Made by a program: the position numbers and the translations under genes. A stretch of 64,000 nt of DNA from Quatrionicoccus australiensis (lineage in GTDB: Bacteria > Pseudomonadota > Gammaproteobacteria > Burkholderiales > Rhodocyclaceae). The stretch lies in assembly GCF_020510525.1 (NCBI RefSeq), contig NZ_CP075188.1:2666001-2730000 (forward strand), written 5' to 3'. The notes beneath the pieces are model-generated. The model saw only the letters and a program-made list of their open reading frames with translations. It searched no databases and was not told the origin of the DNA. This document shows positions 9,401 through 18,400 of this stretch, one piece after another; the stretch's first letter is position 1, and each line of letters opens with the position of its first letter.

Positions 9401-12400
9401 TTACTGCAGCGCCTTGACCCCGGACTGGATCTCGACGCCCTTGCCGCCCTTGATGTCGACCGACTTCCCGCTGTCCTTGTTACTCACGCCGAAATCGCCG
9501 CTGATGCCGCCAACACTGACCGGCACCTTGCTTTTCAGCTCGCTGCCCTTGGCGACCAGCTTGCCCAGCTTGGACGCCTTGGCGCTGGTCACCAGGTCGG
9601 AATTCTTGACCTTGTTGGCCAGGCTTTCGAGTCCGGAGGCGCCAGCCTCCTTGGCGCCCTTGCCCGAGGCCTGGGTCAGCTGGCTGGCCGAGCCCAATCC
9701 GTCGTCGAGCACCTGGTTGTCGCTGCCGTTCTGTATGTTCCTGGCCGCCTTGCCGGTCTGGCCCGCGATAGCGCTGGCCGAACCGAGGCCGTCGTCGCTG
9801 ACCAGGCCCTTGCCGTCCTTGACCGTTTTGGCGGCTGCACCGCTCTGCCCGGCAATGCCACTGGCCGAGCCCAGACCGTCGGTCTCGACATCCTTGGCGG
9901 CATTGGCCGGATTGGCGGTTTTTGCGCCATTGCCGGAGGACTTGACGACCTGGCTGGCCGAACCGAGATCGTCGGTCGCCACCTGCTTGTCGTTGCCGTC
10001 CTTCATTTTTTTCGCAGCCGCACCGGTCTGCTTGGCAGCCCCGCTCGCCGAGCCGAGGCCGTCGTCCTTGACCTCCGGCTTGGGGTCGGCGTACTTGTCG
10101 GTCGACTCGGTCTTGTTCTTCAGGGTCACCGTCGCCCCGCCGGCCAGGGTCAATGAACTCGAACTCGATTTCGCCTCCTTCTGGATGACCTCGCCACCGG
10201 CTGCCGCCGCAACCTTGCCGTCGGCCGCAATGCCCGTGCCTTCGAGCACCAGGTCCTTGCCCGAACTCAGTTTGACGTCGCCGAGACCGACAAGCGAAGC
10301 CGCCTTGGCGGTATCGCTCTTCTTCTCGCTGTAACCGCCGGAAAGGCCGGCACTGACCGACTCGGTCTTGGTGTTCTTGCCGTTCTCGCTGACCTTGCCC
10401 GAACTGGCGCCGAGCGACACGCCGGCCTTGAAGCCGGTCGTCGACGCGGTATCGTGCGCCGCATCGAAGGCCAGGTTGCCCTTGGCCGCGATCGTCGTGT
10501 CGCCGCCGCTGGCAATCTGCGTGCCTTCGAAGCGCGCATCGCCGCCGCTGCTGACGGTCAACCCGCCCAGACTCTGGATTTTCGCCGCGGTCTTGGTCGT
10601 GCTCTGGCTGTCCGACTGTTCGTAGGAGGTCGAGGCCGACAGCGCTCCGCTCTTCTCCGACTTGTCGGCCGAACCGCCCGAGGACATCCCGGCGCTGACC
10701 GCCGCCCCGGCACTGCGCGACGAACTCTGCGCCGTGCTGTTGGCGGCGTCGAAACGCACGTTGCCGCCGGCCGCGACCTGGGTCGGGCCGGTACTTTCCA
10801 GGGCCGTTCCCTCGAAGACGGCATCCTTCGCCGTTTCGATGCGGAGCTTGCCGCCGCTGGCAATGCCGCCGACCACCGCCGTGCTGCTGCTCCCCGTCGT
10901 AGTACCGCCGGAACCGGAGGCGCTGAACTTGCCGCCGACCACGCTCTCGGCATTGACATTGATCTGCAGGTTGGCGGCAGCCTGGGCGGTCGTCGAAGAC
11001 GATTCGCGGGTATCGCGGGCTGCGCTGAACTTCAGATCGCCTGCCTTGAGCGCGACATCGCCGCCGGCATCGATCTTCGTCCCTTCCAGGCTGGTCGTGC
11101 CGCTCGACACACTCGAGAAGGTACCGCCGACCTTGATGTTGGAGACGACGGCCGTCGTCTCCTTGACGCTGCTGCTGTCGTTCTTGTGATCAGCGCTGAC
11201 TACCATTCCGACCGAGGCATCGGCTGCCGCCCCCGACGTCACGCCGGCGCTGGCCGAAGCACCGGCATACATGCCGACGCGCCCTTCCGTCGTCTGGCTG
11301 CTGTTCGAACTGTAGGTACTGTCGGCCGCCGCCTTGCTGGTGATGGTCTTGGCGCTCTGCACCAGGTTACCGCCAACCTCGATCGCCGTGCCGGTATCGC
11401 TGATGCTTTCCTTGGCCACCCGAACCAGGTCGCCGCCGGTCTTGAGCGTCGATACCACAGCCTTGGTACTGCCGTTGACCGCGCTGCTGCCGCTGTTGTT
11501 CACGTAATAGCCCATGCTGATCGTGGCCGAGGCATCGACACTGCCGGTCAATTCGGCATTGGCGTGCGCACCGGCCGAGGCATCGGTGTACAAGCCGGCG
11601 GTCGTCGTATTGCTCGTGCTCTTCTTCTCATGCACATCGACCGCCGCGTCGAACTTCTGGGTGTCGGCCTTGATCACCGCCGATCCGCCGGCGGCAATAT
11701 CGGAGCCGGTCACCTGCAGGTTGCCGGCATCGACCTTGAGGTTGCCGCCGACCTTGAGGGCGGAGCCCTGGTTCGTGATATCGGTCGATTCCGCCGTCGC
11801 TGCATTGACCTTGAGCAAGGTCAGCTTGTTGGCCGACGACGCGTCGCCGCTGACATTGGCCTTGGCATTGAAACCCTTGCCGGGATCGGCACTGGCGCCG
11901 GCTTCGACATTGTTGTCGCTGCTCCCGAGCAGGCCGATCGAAGTCCGGGTCGAGGACGACTTGCTCGTCGAGCTGTCCTTGGCGGCAAGAATCTCGATCT
12001 TGTCCACCTTGAGGCTGGCATCGCCGCCCGCTTCCAGCGTGCTGCCGGTCAGCTTCAATTCTTCGGCCTTGACCTTGAGATCGCCGCCGCTCTTGATGCC
12101 GGCGGCAACATTGCTCACTTTCTGCTGCTCGCTGTTCAGCGTATCGACCTGGACGAAGCTGACGCCGCTCTCCGACTTGGCATTGGCGGCTGCATTGGCA
12201 CTCGCCGAGGCGGTCGGGATCAGGCTCTTGTCGCTCGCCTTGGCCGCGGCATCGGCCGAAGCGCCGGCACTGTTGCTCGAACTGGCCATCAGGCCGATGT
12301 TGGTCGTCGTCGAACTGGTCGTCGTCGTCGACTCGTTGCGCCCGGCCAGGACATTGACCTTCTTGGCGTCGATCGCCAGGTCGCCACCGACATCAATCTT

Positions 12401-15400
12401 CGAGCCGGTGACATTGAGGTTTTCCTTCGCCTTGAGATCGGCATTGCCGCCCACCGTGAAGGCCGAAGCGACGCTGGTCGTCGTCTTGCTGTTGGTGGTG
12501 ACCTGTTCGTTGCTGACGAAGGCCAGGCCGCCGCTGCCCTGGGCCGCCGCCGAGGCGCTGGCGCCGGCCTGGGCCTGCGCGGTCTTGTCCTGGTCGGAAC
12601 TGCTCGCGTCGGCGGCCGACTTCGAAGCGGAACTGCCGGTGCCGCTGGTGACCTTGAGAATCGAAGTGGTGTTTTTCTCGGTCTTGGTAGTCACCCCGTC
12701 CAGACCGTCGAGTACATTGATGCTGCGCGCATCGACCTGGGCATTGCCCGCGACGTTGAGCTTCGAGCCCTGCAAGGTCAGATCTTCGCCGGCCTTGATC
12801 GAGGCATTGCCGCCGATGTTCACCGTGCTCGCGACATTGCGGCTTTCCGTGCGTTCCTCGCTCACGGTCGAGGTGCCCCAGAGGCCGCCGCCGACACCGA
12901 GACCACTCTCCTCGGTCTTGCTCTTGGTCGTCGTCGTGTCGGCCTTGCTGATCACCTTGACCGCGCCGCCGGCGTCGAGCGCCGCGTCGCCCTTGACCGT
13001 GACATCCGTGCCGGCAAAGGTGATGTCCTTGCCTGCCGTTGCCTGCAGATCGCCGCCGACCGTCAGACCCGACTTGACCTGCTTGACATTGACCACCTCG
13101 ACCGACGAACTCTTGCTATTGAAAACGTCGCCGCTCTGGCTCGACGATTTCGAACTCGAACGCGCCTCGATGGTGTCAAAACTGACTTCGCCCTTGGCCT
13201 TGAGGCTGGCGTCACCGCCGGCCGTGACCTGAGCGCCGATGACCTTGATGTCGGCGGCGGCATCGAGCGCCAGCTTGCCGGTGGAGGTAATCGTCGCCGT
13301 CTTGCCGAGCACGGTGTCGGTACCCGAGGCCGTCTTGATCTCACTGCTCAGCGTCTTGTTGATGATGCTGCCGCTCGTCGATTTGAGGCTCACATCGCCG
13401 CCGCCGATGGCGCCGGAAAGATTGACGATATCGCCGCTGCTGACGATGTTGAGCGTGTTCTTGCCGCTGATCGTGCCGCCGGCATTGACCATGCCGTTGA
13501 GATTCAAATTGACACTGTCGGCTTCGATCACCGCGCCGCTGACGATACTCTTGCGCGTCGCTTCCGACAGGTAAACCACGGGCGCCAGCACCTTGCTGCC
13601 GCTGACCACGGTTTCGACCAGCCAGACAATATCGCTGCCAAGGTGCGACAACTGTTCCGCGGTCGGCTCCTGCCCGAGGACCAGACCGAGATCCTTGCTC
13701 TGCGCCACGGCGTTGTCCATGAATTTGGCCATCTGCTCGCTCGAGCTGGCATAGCCGGCGAGAATGCTGCGTCCGGTACGGGCGCTGAGCTGCTGGCGGA
13801 TCAGGTATTCCTCGTAGCCGCCGTCGCCGAGACGCTTGAGCAGGCTGTCCGGATCGTAGCCGAGCTGCTGTGACAGGTAATCCGAGCTCAGACCGTTGGC
13901 CCCACCCGGGACGTTGAGGTAGAGCGGATTGGTCTCGACCAGGTAATGCGAGTCGCTCGATTTGGTCGTCACGAAATAGCCGTTCGGATTGCTCGGCAAA
14001 ACGATGTTGATGCCGCCGAAGCTCTGCCCGTTGACCTTGGCCACCGGGTCGGGACTGCCGAACACGGTCGGCGCCTTGCCCGTCGTCGCGCCGCCGCTGT
14101 TGGTCGCTTCCTTCTTTTTGGCCGTTTCGACGTCGTCGACCGATGAGCCGGTATCGGCAGCGGCTCCCTTGTCCTTGAGGCCTTCATCGTCCTTGGCATT
14201 GACGCCACCGGTATCGTCCGTCTTGCTGCAGGTGTCCGAACAGGGCTGCTTCGTGCTGACCTTGTCGGCAGCCTGTGCGGCCTCGACCTGGGCACCGGTC
14301 TTGGCGGTCACCGTGACCGCCAGCGCCTTGCCGCTGGCGGTCGGATCCGAGCCATTGACCAGGGTAAAGCCCGAGCCGGAGAGACTGGCATTGGCAAAGA
14401 TGCCGGCCCCGACATTCTCGTTCAGCTTGCTGTAGGTCGGATTTTGCACGACCAGATTGTGGTTGTAGTCCTCTTCATAGACGAGGAAAGAGTAGCCCTC
14501 GTAGCGGATGTAATGCGAATAGGTGCTGACCGTTTCCCGCTTGTTCAGATCGTAGGCGTCATTGACGACGAGTGCGCTGCCATTGCCGGCAAGGACAAGG
14601 TTTCCGCCCCAGATTTCACCGCCCAGATTGGTCAAGTTCGAGAATCCGTTGAAGGTCACGGTACCGGAGCCGAGGATCTGTGGCCGATAGGTGGGCTTGC
14701 CGCCGTTGTAATACTGCCTGGCTTCGGTCTTCCGCTCGTACTCCTCCCAGGCTTCGTGATACCAGGGGCTGGCGTACAAACCCTTGTCAACGATCTTGGT
14801 CTGAATGTTGTAGACCTCGGTTTCGCTGCCCCAGACCCGCCGGTCGCCGCCATAAACCTCGTTGACGACGGTCGGCGCCGACACCGTGATGTCGCCGTCG
14901 CTGTAGATCATGCTGCTGTTTTCGACGCTGCTGCCCGCCGTCAGCTCGATGCGCTTGCCGGCATTCATGGTGCCGCGCGGATTCAGGCCACCCTCGTTGT
15001 AGATGCTGCCGCCGCCGCTTGCCGTGACCTTGAGCAGGTTACCGGCATACAACGCGCCGTAATTGCTGATGTTGTTGTTATCAGAGGACAACACGAGATC
15101 GTGCCCGGCCGAAATCCCGGCGGTCTCCATGTTCAGGATGTGGCTCGGCGTAGAAAAATCGAGATCGCCGGCCGAATAGATCAGACCGTTGTTGGTAAAC
15201 AGGAAGTTGCCAGTCATCTCGATGATCGTCTTGGCAGTCCCGTTCATGGCGCCGAGAATGCGGCTGTCCCAGGCGTCGATCGCGATCTTGTCGGCGGCGA
15301 TCTTCATCTCACCGGTTGAGGACAGGCTCGTGTTGCCGCCCAGCGTCAGTTGCTGCGTTTTCAGGTCGAAAGTCCCGCCCAGCACCTTGGCGCCGCTCGC

Positions 15401-18400
15401 CAGTGCCAGCTTGAGGGCCCGGCTGTCGTTCTGGCCGCTCAGGCTCAGCTTGCCGCCGGCCTGCATCTGGCCGCTGACATCGACGTTGAGCACATCGCCC
15501 GAAGTACCCCGCACCGTCAGATCGCCGTTGGCGAGAATCAGGCCGCTGTCGTTGATGCTGTTCCTGACCTGCAGCGCCATGTCGCCTATCGACTGGAGCT
15601 TGCCGGCGTTGAGCACGCTGTTGGCGACGACCTGGCCGCCGCCGAGCGCATCGGTGGCCAGCGTGATGATGGCGCCGGCCCGGTTGTCGAGCTGGTTGGC
15701 CGTGAGTGTGCTGCCGCTTTCCTTTCCGCCTTGCAGCACGCCCTGATTGACGATGCTGTCGGTGGTCGAAATCGTCAGACGATTGCCCGCGATGATGCCA
15801 CCGGCTTCGTTGGCGATCGAGGCGTCGCGGGCTTTCAGCACGAGTTCCCCGGCCGCCTGGGTGAGCGCGCCGGCGCGGTTGGTGTAACCGTTGCTGTCCA
15901 GTGTCAGCTTATCGGCAGCGTAGATCTGCTTCACGTTCTCGATGCTGCCCGCATCGACATCGAAGGCGCGGGCCGACTGCAGGATGCCCCGGTTGAGCAG
16001 TTTGCCGGTCAGCGTCAGATTGTCGTCGGCGGTATCGGCGGCTGTACTGGCAGCGGTCGACAGCAGCCAGACGCCCTCGTTGTCGAGACTGGCCAGTTCG
16101 AGCTTGCTCGCCCCGGCCGCCTGGATCTGGCCGCTGGCCGTGTTCTTGGCTGCAGCCGCTTTGATCTGCATGCTGCCATCGCTGAGCAGCAAACCACTAT
16201 TGCTGAAGTCCTCGCTACCACCCGCGTTGAGATCGGCGATATCGAGCGCGCTCGCTGCATAAATCTGGCCGCTATTGTCGAGTTTGCCGGCCAGCCGCAA
16301 GGTCGCAGCGCCGGTCACGGCCGAAATCTGGCCGAAGTTGTTCAGCGCGCCGAGGCTCGCCAATTTCATGCTGGCCGCCTTGACCAGGCCATCATCGCGG
16401 TTGTCGACGCTACCCGCGCTCAAATCGAGGCGGCGCGCCGACTGCAGCACACCGCGGTTGTCGACATTGCCGGCCACGGCGAACATATCGTCCAGTGCGC
16501 CGCCGCGATTGGAAAGCAGCCAGGTCGCGGCATTGTTGAGGCTGGCCAGGGAAACCTCGCTGCCGTCCGCCGCCTGGATCCAGCCGGCCCCCGAATTGCC
16601 GGCCGCCGCGGCGCGCAGCTTGAGGCGGCCATCGCTGAGCAGCAAGCCGCTGTTATTGAGGTTTTCGCTGGCGCCGCCGCTCGCGTCGGCGATATCGAGC
16701 AGGGTCGCGGCATAGATCTGGCCGCTGTTGTCGATTTGTCCATCGACCCGCAATTGGGCGTCAGCGCCGGCCGCGACCAGCGAACCCGCGTTGTCGAGGC
16801 CGTCCGTGCTGTTGAGCTGCAGGCTGCCGCCCTTGATCAGGGCGGCGCTGCGGTTTTCGATGCCGTTTGCCGTCAGTACCAGGATGCCGGCCGATTGCAG
16901 GGTGCCGGCGTTGACCAGGTTGGCGGCAACGTTGAGCGTGTCGGTCGCACCCGGGGCGGTCGACAGCAGCCAGGTGCCGAAATTGCCCAGCCCGGCCAGT
17001 TCGACCCGGCTGCCGCTCGCCGCCTGGACCCAGCCGCTCGCCGCATTGTTCGCGAACAGGGCTTGCAGGCTCAGGCTGCCGCCGCTGAGCAGGCGGCCGC
17101 TGTTGTCCAGATTGACACCGGCGCCGCCGTCGGCGGCGGCAATATCGAGTGCCGTGGCGGCCTGGATTTGGCCGCTGTTGTCGAGTTGACCGCTGACCCG
17201 GAGCGTCGTCGCGCCGCTCGCGGCGCTGATGTTGCCGGCATTGACCAGGCCGGCGGCGCTCTTGAGGCTGACCCCGGCCGCCTTGATCAGGCCGCCCGCC
17301 GCATTGCCCAGCACCGCGTTGCCGCTGTCCAGGCTGAGCGCACCGCTCGCCTGGACCACCGCGGCCGCACCGTTCTGGTAGCCCTGGCTGCTGATCGCGA
17401 GGTCGCCCCCGGCGAGCAGCTTGCCGTTGTTGGCGATGGCGCCGCCCGTCGTCAGCGCGAGCGTCCGGGCCGCTTGCACGACGCCGTCGTTAGCGAGACC
17501 GGCCGCAACCTGCAGCTCGTCGGCAAGCGCCCCGCTTGCGGTCGACAGTAGCCAGGTGCCGGAATTGCCCAGGCTGCCCACTTGCACCCGGCTGCCGCTC
17601 GCCGCCTGGATCCAGCCGCTCGCCGCGTTGTTCGCCGCACCGGCCTTCAGCTCCAGGCGGCCGTCGCTGATCAGGCTGCCGCTGTTGGCCAGACTTGCGC
17701 TGCCGCCGCCAGCGGCGTCGGCAATGTCGAGCGCCGTGGCGCCATGGATTTCGCCGCTATTATGCAGTTGACCGCTGGCGCGGATCGTCGTCGCTCCGGC
17801 CTCGCCATCAATCAGGCCGGCGTTGTCCAGCCCGGCGCCGCTCGTCAGACTGATGCTGGCGGCCTTGATGAGTCCGCTCGCCGCATTGCCGAGCAGCACG
17901 TTGCCGCTGTACAGATGCAGGGCGCCGGCGGCCTGGGTCACTGCGTCGGCACGGTTCTGGTAGCCGTTGCTGCTGAGTGTCAGATCGCCGGCGGCGAGCA
18001 GCTTGCCGTCGTTGTCCACGCCACCGCCCGCCGTCAGTTCGAGGCCACGGGCCGCCTGCAGCACGCCGGCGTTGTTCACGTCGCCGGCCACATCGACCCG
18101 GTCGGCGCTGGCGCCGCCCACGGTCGACAGCAGCCAGGTGCCCAAATTGCCCAGGCTGCCCAGTTGCAGCCGGCTGCCGCTCGCCGCCTGGATCCAGCCG
18201 CTCGCCGTGTTGTTCGTCGCCGCGGCCTGCAGCTTCAGGCTGCCGTCGCTGAGCAGCGTGCCGCTGTTGGTGAGGCTGGCACTGCCGCCGCCATCGGCAT
18301 CGGCGATATCGAGCAGGGTCACGGCATGGATTTGGCCGCTGTTGGCGAGTTGACCGCTGGCGCGGATCGTCGTCGCGCCGCTGTCGGCGGTCACGATGCC

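Noticed and set aside
9401..10000. Contact-dependent inhibition toxin at the adhesin C-terminus
   Set aside because: No VENN-like border, no nuclease-like tail and no small immunity gene downstream.
10454..13873. Long plus-strand open frames (over 1100 codons) opposite the adhesin gene
   Set aside because: They are antisense shadows of Ser/Gly/Ala-rich repeats with biased codons; no start signals, domains or sensible composition, and the minus-strand frame has clear TPS features.
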